A DNA stretch of 64,000 bases from Cyanoderma ruficeps (lineage: Eukaryota; Chordata; Aves; Passeriformes; Timaliidae), in NCBI GenBank assembly GCA_008694505.1, contig VZDJ01007747.1, forward strand, positions 26,734,904 to 26,798,903. The letters run 5' to 3'. The stretch's first letter is position 1; each line of letters begins with the position of its first letter. A program made the position numbers and the translations under genes. Under the pieces are notes generated by a model, which saw only the letters and a program-made list of their open reading frames with translations, did no database searches and was not told where the DNA came from. This document shows, one piece after another, positions 37,693-49,620 of the stretch.

Positions 37693-40600
37693 AAATCTCT
37701 TTTAAGGTAAATTTAGAAAAGTGAACTGACCCACTTAAGAGATATAAGAACATGCAGACTGTCCATTCTAGAAAACGTTATCCATTATTTTGCAACTAAG
37801 TTTCAGCTTAATTTATGCCTGTCATGGAAAAAGCTTCCTGATGTCAGGTCTGGCTGTGTGTAGGGCTGTGCAGGGGGATCAAGCTGTGCTACTGTTTAGG
37901 ATTCCTGCCAAACAAGTGACATTTCCCAAGAACATAAACAGAATTTTAAAAAGTTGTCTTTGTCCTTCTTAAACAGTAGGTCTAAAGGGGACCTAAGGAA
38001 AAGAAGAAGAAAGAAAGAAGACTTATTCTGATAGGGGTACATGGTTGCTAAGAAGGAAAATAACAAAGCTATTCTGAGCAGGGAACAATGTTCCCTTTAA
38101 GAATAAACTATGGAAATTAATAGTTTGTCCTTTGTAAATGGTTTAATTTCCTATTTTAGTGTGTAAAGTAATTAGAATATTTTTGAAGACAAGTATTTAA
38201 ATATTTAGCAGCATATTAAAGCTGAAGAAAAGGGCATGACTGGATTTAGAGTTTGTCCTATCTACAGCATGGAGGCATGGTTCAGTGACTCACTAAGGAG
38301 AACTGCAACAAGGATGACAGCGTAATAAAGGACTTTAAACTGACCGGTAATTTACCTTTTGAATATTCATTTTATAATTTAAACTACTCAATTTTTGAAA
38401 TTTTTTTAATTAAAAAGTTTTTTTAAGAAAAGTATGTTTGAGACAGACAATAACCCATTCCTTAATATTTTGGGGCGTTGAAGTGAGTATAGCTCAAATA
38501 ATTTAGTCCCTAAGCAAGGATGGGACCTTCCTGCTCCAGGATATGATCTTATCTTTGACGAGGAGAAAAAAAAGAAGGAAATGCTTTGAAGGGCTTATTT
38601 CAACTTTGTTGACTTTAGTAATTTACAGAGAATTCCTCACCTTAGGATATATATATATACTATACTGAAAGCCAAAATTGGTCACTACTTTATCTATCCT
38701 CAGTGCAGAATAACACTATTATGCTTTAATGCTTCATGAAACTTAAAGAATAAAACATTTCAATTCAAAGATATCTAAACTGTGTATCAGTGCAAAAATA
38801 ATGTGAAAGAGAAAAAGATTAGAAATGAAAATTTCCATTTGATTGGAATTAAAAATCGTCAAGAGGAATATTTATTCCATTCCAGAATGAAGAGATTACT
38901 TGTCTCCCAAATTTTGAAAAGAAATTACAGAAGATAATAAAATTTGAGAATATAACAGATAGTTGATCTAGAACCATTCAAAATTTGCTTAAAACTGAAT
39001 TTCTAGGTTCTGAACAGTCAGCTTTGGTTCCCAGAATTTTTTGAGCTTATTTAGTATTGATACTGGAACAATGTGTTTTTTTTTTTATGAGACATTTTTG
39101 AAAGATGAGACCTTATTAGTGCATCCTCTAGGAGAGGAATCTGGAGTGCATTCCAGAGACTAAGAGCACTACTTAAGAGTCTAGGAGCTTTTAGAGACAT
39201 TAGAAGGTGTCAGATGAGTCTCTGGTTCATCAGAAGACCTAGACTTCTGTCTCCAAAGCCAGAGTGGCTCCATCCCTGAATGTTTAGTTTTAGTTTTCAT
39301 CTGAAAAACTCTGGGTTCAGTTTGTGTTTCTTATAGTGCAGTTGTCATGATTTGTATACTGTCCTTCAACTAGCCTTTTATGTTGTACATGAAAATCAGA
39401 ATCCCTGTTACAAAGTAGGGACCTGAGCCTGAACTGAAGTCAGAACTTCTGATTTCATAGCTCGAAAGTTTGGTCTTTTAGTAGAAAAAAAACTTTTCCG
39501 TTCCTCAGTGTCTCATTGTAAAATGTATTTATTTATCACCTTCAGATCTGATATGAAACTTTCTGAGATGAAGGCGAGACACAGTATATTATGCCTAGAA
39601 CGTACTGATCTGTACAAAGTCCTCTATTCCTTGCCTTGTCAGATAGTCTCAGGCTCCCCACGTGTTGCTAGATGAAGTCCCAATCCTACCTGAAAGGAAA
39701 CATTCAGCCCATGGCTCACTCCCACTCCCCACTGAGCTGAGATTGCTGCAGTCTTTCATGATGAGCCTCAACCACAAGGGCAATCTGTGCCCACAAATAA
39801 CAGCAGAGTGTTTTGGGCATGGATCTGTTCCTTTCTGCAGAAAGACAAGCTCCACATTTTAAAGAAAGGGGATCTTTCTGCAATGAGGAAGCTCTCAGAA
39901 AAAAAAAAAGAAATGCACAAAACAGAGTAACAAAATAATAATTAAAATCCTCTTTGTCTTTTGGTAGGAAAAGGACTGTTACACCTATTAATGATATCAA
40001 GATGGTAAAATATAATTGTATAATATTTTCAGAGATATGTTTATTATGTTGTTGTATTATCTGCTCTACAGAATATGCAATATGATGGGTGCATGTATTT
40101 CTAATGTTAAAGATGAAAATCTGCTAAAAGGAAATGTCTTAAAAATTAAAGATTACAGTAATGAGAGAGTGGTAACAGCAAATAAATGTCCAAAAAAAGA
40201 TACCAGAAATCCTATTTCAAGCAATTGTGTTCCTAGCTCTTACTTGCTTCAGGTTTTACTGACAGTTTATAGTAATGAGTCCTTTGATGTTAATCACCTG
40301 AACACTTTTGTAATTTCTCAGAGGGTGCAACTACAAGGAAAATAATCAAGACAAGTAAAACAATTACCTTTATGGTCTGTGTAAAAATGTAACTCCAAAA
40401 AATAATTCTCTGTAATTATCTATTTTATCACTGTACGTTTTTAAGGAAAACTTTAACAGACCCCAGGTTATAAGACACCACTGATTATGAAATACCTTTA
40501 ATGTGACTCTTCTAGATAAGTCAAGAACAAGGCTAAAATATTAAAAGAATCATCTTTTCATCTATAATTTATAATCAAGTAGATTGCAAATGAAAAAAGT

Positions 40601-41424
40601 AACTATCTTATTCATTATTAATTGATAAGGAATTAAAGGTTTTGTAAGTAGACAATGTGAGAAATTTTCAGTGAGCCCTATAAAGCAAAGAATATAGATT
40701 TTAAAGAGCTGTATTAAAAAAGAGAATTTAATCTGCATTCATGCATTAATGTCAGATTATTAAAGGCCTCTATACATCTTTCTCTTTGTTTTTTTTCCTG
40801 AGCACTCTTCCTAGTATCTGACAGAAAAAAACTTCTGCTACATTAAAGCAGTATTTCTCTTTCAAATGATTGCGCTACAGTAACAACCAAAATTTAAAAT
40901 TCTTACAAAGTGATAAATTTTGATAAACTTCGTGCCACCATGCTGTAAGTATGATTTGAGGCTATGGAAGATAGCTGTGTATTTAATTCTTTGTTCCTTG
41001 TCTTCTTTACTCGCTCTGAAGAAAATAGTTGAAACAAGATGAAAGTATTTGAATGGATAGCCACTGAAATTAAAAATGAGAACAGAATGTTGCTTCTTGG
41101 TTCTCTAAGAGCAATATAAAATATTCTCTTTCCACAGCATCACTAGACATGTAGGACCACCTTTTCAGGAACCCTGGATAGATTTTTGCTGCATGGATTT
41201 AATTAGTTGTTCTCATCCCTTCATTGGTTCAACACGTTCTTCGATGATATCAGGGCATCTTAAGTTCATGAATTTTAATAGTTCTAATAAATATGCAATG
41301 AAGTGACTGCAGTCTATTCTACTCTGGATCAAAGACACAGACTATCCTTCAAGTTCAGGTTTAATTTTTGAGTTCTTGTCTTTCTGAGATATTCTACTCT
41401 TCATAAAAGAAACAGAACAGAGGG

Positions 41425-41454
41425 TTGTTTTTGTTTGTTTTGTTTGTTTGTTTT
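41425..41454. repeat. TTTG low-complexity run
   Basis: An imperfect (TTTG)n tract. Confidence 0.8.
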
Positions 41455-42450
41455 AACTGAGATAATATTTCTTGTTTTGAACATCCCTGGATGTTTAGGT
41501 TTCATTTGCAAAACTTTAGGTTCAGACAATTCTTAGTTACTTTTTTTTTCAATTTACGAAGAAACTTCCACTGCACAGACCCCAAAGAAAGGATGAGTCA
41601 TAATTTTTGTTATTGTTGTCTAAACACATTGTAAGCACTTCTCTCTGGACCAGCTCCTCAGGAGAAATTAAAATGTTAGAGCAGAGTTTGACAAATCAGC
41701 ATTTTGTCAGAGAAGAAAAAACATTCCTCCAACAGAAAATTTTCAACACTTTAATTAAAGTGATTTGTGTTCAGATAGGAATTAGAAATGGTCTCTAATT
41801 CTTTCCATTCCTACTACTTTCTTTATGTTTGACCCCGTCTCTGTGTACCGTGGAAGCCTGAACTGCAGTGAAAAACTGTTCCTAAAATGATCACACTGAC
41901 ACTAAGAAACTAAACTGTAGATAATCTTGTAAGAAAACAGTATTTAAAGTAGTGTTGCATTTTTTCTCTTGTTCTGTCGAAAAGGATCAAGCTTTTCAAA
42001 GGGTTAATCTATGGATTTGCTTCTTCATATAAGGTAATGCATGATTTTTTTTAAAACTGAGGTGAATGTCAAAATGTACATTTAATAGAAAAAAAAACTC
42101 TTGCACAGTGGAAGTCTGATACTGGATTTTGTCTAGCAGAACAGGTCCAGAAGAAACCACAGATTTATGTATCATCTTCATTTTATTGAACTTCATACTT
42201 CATAAAGGGGGTGAACATAAATCCTTTCAGCTTTGCAAATTATTTTTCTTTTTTATTGTTGTTTTTCTTTGCAAAAAGTAAAAGGATTGACACAGACTTA
42301 GAGCAAGAATGGGAGAAAATAAAAAATACAAAATTAAAATAAGATATAACTTAAATTGTAAATAGAAAAGATACTGTTGAGATTTTGCTGAAAAACTGTC
42401 TAAAACTCCTTAAGACCAATGCATTAAAAAGCAAACCTTTTTTATTACAG

Positions 42451-42534
42451 AACCAGATGTACCGGGGTAAATCTCCACCAAAATCATGCAGAAAAAGTAC
42501 AGAAAAAGTTGTAGATCCCTCTGGTGGTCTCTAG
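42451..42534 (+). other. Exon-like stretch (weak)
   Basis: A T-rich run and TTATTACAG at 42437-42450 resemble a splice acceptor. From 42451 a frame of 27 codons (NQMYRGKSPPKSCRKSTEKV...) ends at a TAG (42532-42534). It could be a short alternative last exon, but I recognise no protein, there is no upstream exon to join, and one acceptor-like site per few hundred bases is expected by chance in AT-rich DNA. Confidence 0.12.
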
Positions 42535-43250
42535 TGGTCCTAGATCCCAAAGTTATGCCTGATCATTTGATTCCCAAATACGCAGCTGAGTTGACATACC
42601 TAGGGTGGTTCATTACTTTCCAAGACACTTCTTCATCAATGTTGAGCATGATCCTACAAAATAAGCATTTCGTGTTCCCACAGGCTAATGGTTTTCTAGA
42701 ATAAGTATTGTATTTTTCCCACCAGGTGAGCAAATAGTTCTTTATCTGGCTAGAAAAACTCATGTTAGAAAGGCAGAAGTGACAGGTTTCACAGCCATGA
42801 GATACTCTTTCAAATGTGAAAAATCAAAAAATCTTTCACTGCTTATACAGGCCTACAAGAAATAACACATTTTCACCCATTTAACTAATAAAGCATGTTT
42901 TCTAGTTTAATTTTATGATTAAGCATACCAAATTGTCACTTAGACACTTTAATAAGGAATACTTCAAGAAACCTAAAGAACAGAAATGAGATACATTTGA
43001 TGTTTTTATTCCTCCAGACAATTCTGGAAAAACAGCCATTTTATATGCCTGCCTAGAAGCTCCATTGTAAATGCTTGGCCTTACATGAGAAAAAGAGTGG
43101 CATTTACTCAGCTAAAAATACTTCCCTTAATTCTTTCTTAAGAGAATGAAGAGAGAACCACTTTGTATAATTTATGTTCTTTTATCTCAATATTTTTCAA
43201 AGGTATGCTTAACAGGAGGATCCTTTAGAACCTTTCTTACTTCTTTTAGA

Positions 43251-43272
43251 ATATATATGTATGTATGTATGG
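43251..43272. repeat. AT / TATG microsatellite
   Basis: A short (AT)n run followed by (GTAT)n. Confidence 0.85.
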
Positions 43273-45741
43273 TATATTCCTGATGCTTCCTTTACTTGAG
43301 ATCAGAATATTTACCTTTTCCCAAGAATGGAAGACTGATGTGACTGAACTAAGGACAAATCCAAACCTTTTCCTATAGTACCAGCTGATACATCTGAGTC
43401 ATAATCATCAAGCAGCACAAATAGCCATCATCCCTTCTGTAGAAACTGAGCCGTGAAGCTGAGTATTTTCCTTTTAGAATACCAAATAAAACTTTTTTTA
43501 GTGAATTTAGCTTAATCTGTTCCCTGGGAAGCAAACACAACTCTGCAGGGTACAGCATATTTCTGCTTTGTTCAGGAAACAAATCTTGTTTTTGCAACTG
43601 AAAGATAGTTTTTCCATATTTGGCTCCTATCTGAATATTTGTTGTCAAACCATTCATACAACTTCTAGACTCAATTCTACTGCATATTTGAGGCATCTTC
43701 AAAGGTCTTTAAACATTCTTCTTTTTTCTTTTTATTTTCCTCTATACCTTTCTCAGTTTTCTTTCCTTGTGTACATTAAGTTGTTACAATGACCTGAAAA
43801 TTCTATTTCCTAAGAATTACATTGGATGATAATACACCATTCCTCAATGACAATTACTTTGGATACAATCTTCCTAACCATATTTTGCTCTAATTAACCT
43901 TCAGAAAGTTGCATTTCCTCTAAACTATGTCTTAAACTCTGAATGTTTGTTTCAGTAAAGCCCTGTCTTGCAAAAATCCCATAAATTCAATTAAAAGAGA
44001 ATCCACCCCTACAAAACTACTTTTTTTTTTCTCTATCAAAGTATATTTCTACTTGCATATTTTGTCTTTATATTCAGATGTCTTGAATACATTATTTTGC
44101 ACTATGGATGACTCCTCTGAAGCACCAGATTCTGTCTGGAGGGAGAGTAAGGGTTATGGGATGGGTAGCATGAAATGTAATCTCTCATGGCAAATCTTGC
44201 ATTCTTACACTAAGCTAACCTCATTAAAGTTATAATATATTCCTTTCACTCCATGCTGAAAAAATTCTGAAATATTTTACCACAGTAGAAAGATCAAGAT
44301 ATATATGTGAATGGAAGTGAAGACAGACATGCTACCTGAGAATGAAATCTATATTCAGAGTGGAGGGAAATAGCCTGCTGGCCCACATCTTGGAAGCAGG
44401 GATTGGAATTAATTGGATACTGAAATACTAATAACATTCTAGCTCTTAATCTCACTTCCTAGAAAGTAAAAATAAAGATGTGCTTTATCACACTAGGTTT
44501 TCTTATTTGTTTGTATTAATCTAAGCAGGTCACAGGTTGTATGGATTCTTTCTTGAAGTTCCTAAGTTTTCTTTTGAATGCAAAATGAAGAATTCAAATC
44601 TTAGAGGCAGAGGACTGACTTTTAGATGTTAAGGAACCAAGAATAATGACAATGAGGCTCTTTTTGTTAAGGCCTTTTTCTATTTTTTTACATCTGTTTA
44701 ATTTAAGAAATACTTCTTTCATTTCCATATATGTGAATATCAATACATCCACATAGCATGGTATTTGAGCGGCTCCCAAATATGAATTTAGGAGATTCCT
44801 GTGAATTCTTCATTTTACATCACTAGAAACAGAGAAACCCATAACAGGATTAAGGCTTGAAATAGTCTAGGTAAAAATGTTGATATTCTGAATCTTTGGA
44901 CTCTGACAAACAGTGTATCAGAAACTGTCATTTGGTTCTATGTGGGTTTTTTAATAAATGAATGTGTAATATAGTGTGGAATATTCTGTGTTCTCAGAAA
45001 GGCGGGATTGCCGCTGTTCCAAGGGAGAATTTATAGGAACATCAAGGCCAAACTTCAAGTGTTATTAAGAACAGTTTTTCAAAGTTTTCTTAGCTCTGTG
45101 GTTGTATTCCCAGTTGTTCCAGCCTTGTGAAAGAAGGAAAAAATGCAAGAAGAGTTTGCTTCTTTTACTTCACACTATTTTTTATTTATTTCACATCAAA
45201 ATATCATTCTGTGTATTACAGAATGACTCCATTACTGAATCTACTTTGGCTTGGTATTTTGCATTGATGTTAGACTTGTATGACCCTTTTGAACATGACA
45301 TTCTGTTTAATTTTACATTTGAGTTGGAATGTTTTCTCCATTCCTTTTTTTTTTAATTCCAAATTTCATACAATCAAAACTTTCGTTGAGGAATGAAAAA
45401 CAACATGGAAACAGACCAACAGGATAAACCCAAAAAGACCCTAAAAATCATGTTTGAATACATAACCAGGGGAACCGGTTATCCTGCAGTCATAGAAAAT
45501 ACAAATATTTTTATACATAAAAGTGGCTTTATTAATAGACAACACACATTCAATGTTTAAATAAATCTTAAATTCCTCTAAAAACAATATGCTTCCAGAA
45601 TTAGTTAATATATTTTGTATAATTACTTTAAAAGTGATAATTAAACTACAGCTCAATTAATGAAAACTCGATATTGTGAACAATAAAATAATGTATTATT
45701 ATGTTCAATAGATTATATTTATTATTTAATATATAATATTA

Positions 45742-45764
45742 TAGCTAATATTATGTATTAGCTA
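45742..45764. repeat. Inverted repeat in AT-rich patch
   Basis: TAGCTAAT and ATTAGCTA arms (8 bp) around a 7-base loop, within a strongly AT-rich patch at 45685-45770. Confidence 0.6.
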
Positions 45765-45928
45765 GTGCAAATTATCACATAACTTCATTTGGTGTTAGTG
45801 TCTATTTGTTGACAGTGTGTCTCTATTTTTTTTACAGTTAAAGTTATTTGCTTTCAGATTCCACATTTTCTCTCTAGGAATATCTTTAATGATTAGAAAT
45901 ATTCACTGAGTTTATATACTTTGAATCG

Positions 45929-46253
45929 TCTCCAGGCTAAACAACCCAGCTCCCTCAGCTGCTCTTCATAAGCCATGTCTTCTAGACCCTTCACCAGCTC
46001 CGTTCTCCTCTGGACTCATTCCAGCTCCTCAGTGTCTTTTCTGAAGTGAAGGGCCCAGAACTGGGCACAGGATTTTAGGTGTGGCCTGCCCAATGCTGAG
46101 GACAGCGGGATGACCAGTGCCCTGGTCCTGGTGGCCACACTACCTCTGATAGAGTCCAGGATGATGTTGGCCTTTGGGGCACCTGGACACGCCGTGGCTC
46201 ATATCCAGAGAGCTGTTGACAAGCACCCCCAGGTCACTTTTCTTTCTCTGCAT
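45929..46253 (-). mobile_element. CR1 LINE internal fragment, 3' end missing
   Basis: Reverse-oriented CR1. It starts abruptly at TCTCCAGGCTAAACAACCCA and continues through CTCCCTCAGCTGCTCTTCAT, CCAGAACTGGGCACAGGATT and GATGTTGGCCTTTGGGGCAC to GACAAGCACCCCCAGGTCAC. It covers only the pol C-terminal region. The 3' UTR and tail, about 300 bp that would lie to the left, are absent. Target-primed reverse transcription normally keeps the 3' end, so a later deletion is likely. Confidence 0.9.
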
Positions 46254-48776
46254 GTGTATAGCAGAAAGAGTGTTCTTTTACAGAGCTGCTGTGAAGATAA
46301 GTATGATGAAACATTGAAGCATCATGAAGATTGTTTATGCATAGATAAGAGAAACAAGGTGAAAATAAAAATTTACTGAACCAGGTCTTATTTTTGAACA
46401 ACGTATGACTTTTTGCTACTTTCTTAGAAAGAAGAGGGAAAAGAAAAATCTTGCCTAACAAAATTAAAAGGTCGTAGCATTTTTTTTTCTCACCTCGAGT
46501 AACTTCTAGTTTAACATAGCAAGTCAAATCATATAAAGGATAATAAAGAGACAGCAGAGTAAATTCATTTTTACACCGTACAGTAAATATTTCAAAAGAT
46601 GTACTGTTTTGGCAGCACTGACAGCTACTTTTTCTACAGTAAGAAAAGAAATGTGACCTTGTAATGATTATTTCCTTCATTTTCAGGGCATAAAACTGTG
46701 CATAAAGTATTTCTTTAGTAATTATGTTTGATCACACCTAAAATTCCAGCCAAGCACTATTTTTTTAGTGCAAAATGTAGCAAGAGAATTGAAGGACAAA
46801 ATGAAAGAAATAGATATTCTGCAATTATTCAAGTTATAATTAACTCTTTTTCAGATTGTGGATGTAATTTGGAAGATTATAGATTGTTCTCAAATACTTG
46901 AAAGTTATTTGAAATATTGTGGTTATTTAGTGGTGGACTGAGCAAAAAGATCAGACTGTGAGCAAACTGGTAGCTATGAGGCCACAGAATTTCATCTGTG
47001 AAAGGATTACAAACAGCTCTTTTAGGGATGAGTAAAATTTACAAGGTATAATGAACATAGTCTTATGAATTTCATAAAGTTTTAAAGAATATGTAGTACA
47101 TGTTAAATCCCCAAAAGTGACTCGACTGCCTTGCTAACATTAATCTGGACATGTACCACTTTAGAAGTAATGTAGATATCACAAGAGCACTGCCTGGCTA
47201 TAAGGAAACACGTAAGTTATCTCAGGAATGGATACCTAACTAACACTGGCATAGATGTCAGCAAGAATAAAAGTAAATGAGCCTCCATTAAGAGCTGTTT
47301 TTCTGAGTTTAGATTCTACTTGCAGCGGAGATGCTATTTAGATCTACTTTGGATTGGTCTTCATAACACTACATAGCTCCAATTGTTGTGCAGATAAATA
47401 CTAAATGAGAAACTAATCGACTGCAATGAGTTACTCGTGTTTCTGAGTGGGGTGTTGTTCCAGTCTCTGAGCAAGGTCTTTCCATAAAGAAGCAGGAGTT
47501 GAGAGAAAGCACAGCTAACATTTCAAGGGCTATCACAGCTGCACATGGGAAGAGAAGCAGGAGAGCAATATATTAGGCAAAATCACACTGAGCAGTATTC
47601 CTACCTAGATTGAAGAAATTCCTGGAGAAGAACTCTTTTTGCATGCCTTTAATCATTCTGGCAGGAAATGAACCCATAGCAAATTTCAAAATGTGTTCTG
47701 TTTTACTCGTGAATATTCAGCTGCTTTCTTGATAATGAATAATGCAAATTCATGAAGAAAACTTTCCTCCTTTGCTTTTTGAAAGTGAGATGGGTAAACA
47801 TGTAAAACTACTAGTCAATTACATTTCAAAACTATTATTTATTTTATTTTAAAAAATCATAAGAAACATAAATCAAGACTTTTGATCCACAGATGTTCAA
47901 ATATTTAGAAGGAGTAAAAAAGCCCCATAATTACATTAGTTCTACACAAAAGCCAATATTCAATAATAATAATGAATAGATCCTACACACAAATTCAAAG
48001 GGACAGAAAAATAATGAAATATAAAATAACGTGATGAAAGACAACCCTTCACCAATTAGAGTGAGTTCAGAATGAACTACTTATTATAAATGGATGAACT
48101 CTAACTATAGAGTTTTCTGATTCATGTTCAGTTACAATATTTATCTATACTATCACAACAAGAGAAAAAATATCTTATACATTCATAGCATTTCTCAGAT
48201 TTTCTCTTTTTGTCATTGTATTTTTTAACTTTTTATGTTGACTAGATAGTATGTTTTAATATTCAAATAATTTTATCTGTAAGTGAGAATTTTTTTGTCT
48301 TCAAATTTGGATCAGCCAAACCTGAGATTCTTCAAGATGCAGAGAAAGCAAAATTCTATTATTTAATAGAGCCTGTTTTCAAATAAATAACCTGGAGATT
48401 CAAGAAGTGAGTAGAAAAAAGCAGGCACATACAGCAGAAAGTTTCACGGCACATGATGGTGACACAGCCTCCCAAGAAGACTTTCTCTATGCATGGGTGA
48501 TAATAACTATAGATTTTCCTTTCCATATTCTTTCTAATTCTATTGCCATGCATTTTGAAGGGATCCCTGGTTTTACATTTTATTTTTATTTTAATCCTAA
48601 TTAACTTGCTGCAGTATTTTCATCTTCACTAGTGGAATCACAATTATTCTTGAATTAAAAACAAAAAAAGAGAGAGTGTGACTTGGTCCTTGTAAACTTT
48701 CTAAAATGCAAGTCAGTTTTTTCCTGGCTTAATTCACTGAGTCAATTATAATTGATATATTTTTATTTGAAGCACA
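46254..48776. other. Unique noncoding DNA
   Basis: AT-rich with no supported gene. The 148-codon minus-strand frame at 46234-46680 begins in the unique sequence, runs slightly into CR1, is rich in Phe/Lys/Ser/Cys, and shows no domain. Confidence 0.5.
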
Positions 48777-49620
48777 TCACAGAATCACACAATGGCTGAA
48801 GTTAGAAGGGACCATGGTGGGTCATCTGGTCCAAGCCCCCTGATAGACCACATGGCACAGGATTGTGCCCAGATGGTTCTTGATTATCTTCAGTGATGGA
48901 GAATTCACAGCATCTATGGGCAACTTGTTCCAGTGCTTGGTCACTCACAGAGTAAAGTTCTTCCTGAAATTCAGGTGGAAGTTCCTGCACATCAGTTTCT
49001 ACCCATTGCTTTGGGCCCTGTTGCTCAACACCACCAGGAAGAGCCTGGCCCCATCCTCTTAATGTTCCCTCTTTAGGTGTTTATACATTGTTGAGATGCC
49101 CTTTCAGTCATCTCTTCTTGAGGCTGAACTGGTTCAACTCTCAGCCTTTCCTTGTAACAGAGATGCTCCAGTCACCCAATCATCTTTGCTGCCCTCTGCT
49201 GGACCCACCCCAGGAGCTCCACATCTCTCTTGTCCTAAGGAGCCCAGAACTGGACACAGCACTCCAGATGTGCCTCACCAGGGCTGAGTAGAGGGGCAGG
49301 CTCACCTCCCTGGACCTGCTGCCAATACTCTCCTTAATGCAGCCCAGGATACCATTGGCCTACAAGGCCACAAGGACACTGCTGGCTCATGGACAGCTTG
49401 TTGTCCACCAGGAACTCCAGATGCTTCTCCACAGAGCTGCTTCCCAGCAGGTCTTTCCCTGGCCTGCACTAGTGCAGGTGGCAAACTATATTTGCTGCTC
49501 TTGGATTTCAGAAAGTTCTGTGCTCCAATGTGTCCAGGACTTTCTGAATGGCTGTACAGCACTCTGGGGTATTGGCCACTTCTCCCAGTTTTGTATCATT
49601 GGTGAACTCACTGAGTAAGC
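48777..49620 (-). mobile_element. CR1 LINE, 3' fragment of about 840 bp
   Basis: Reverse-oriented CR1 with the tail complement ATCACAGAATCACACAATGG (48776-48795) and GTTAGAAGGGACCATGGTGG. It passes through GGGCAACTTGTTCCAGTGCT, AGAGTAAAGTTCTTCCTGAA and CCCAGAACTGGACACAGCAC, then GGCTGAGTAGAGGGGCAGGC and CAGGATACCATTGGCCTACA, to a 5' truncation near 49620. The pol C-terminus is broken by stops and frameshifts. Its wording differs from the copies at 8178 and 9780, so it is a different CR1 subfamily. The + strand and minus-strand frames of 63-93 codons here are not genes. Confidence 0.93.

Larger units (their letters stand above)
33607..45928. other. Long unique noncoding stretch
   Basis: These 12.3 kb are AT-rich with no supported gene. 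Items inside are listed separately: a 27-bp tandem duplication, inverted repeats, an A/C-rich tract, TTTC and TATG microsatellites, and one exon-like stretch. Less AT-rich patches at 36935-37080 and 39620-39860 have no family match. Confidence 0.5.

Noticed and set aside
46234..46680. 148-codon open frame on the minus strand
   Set aside because: It has Phe/Lys/Ser/Cys-rich composition typical of AT-rich noncoding DNA, partly overlaps CR1, and shows no recognisable motif.
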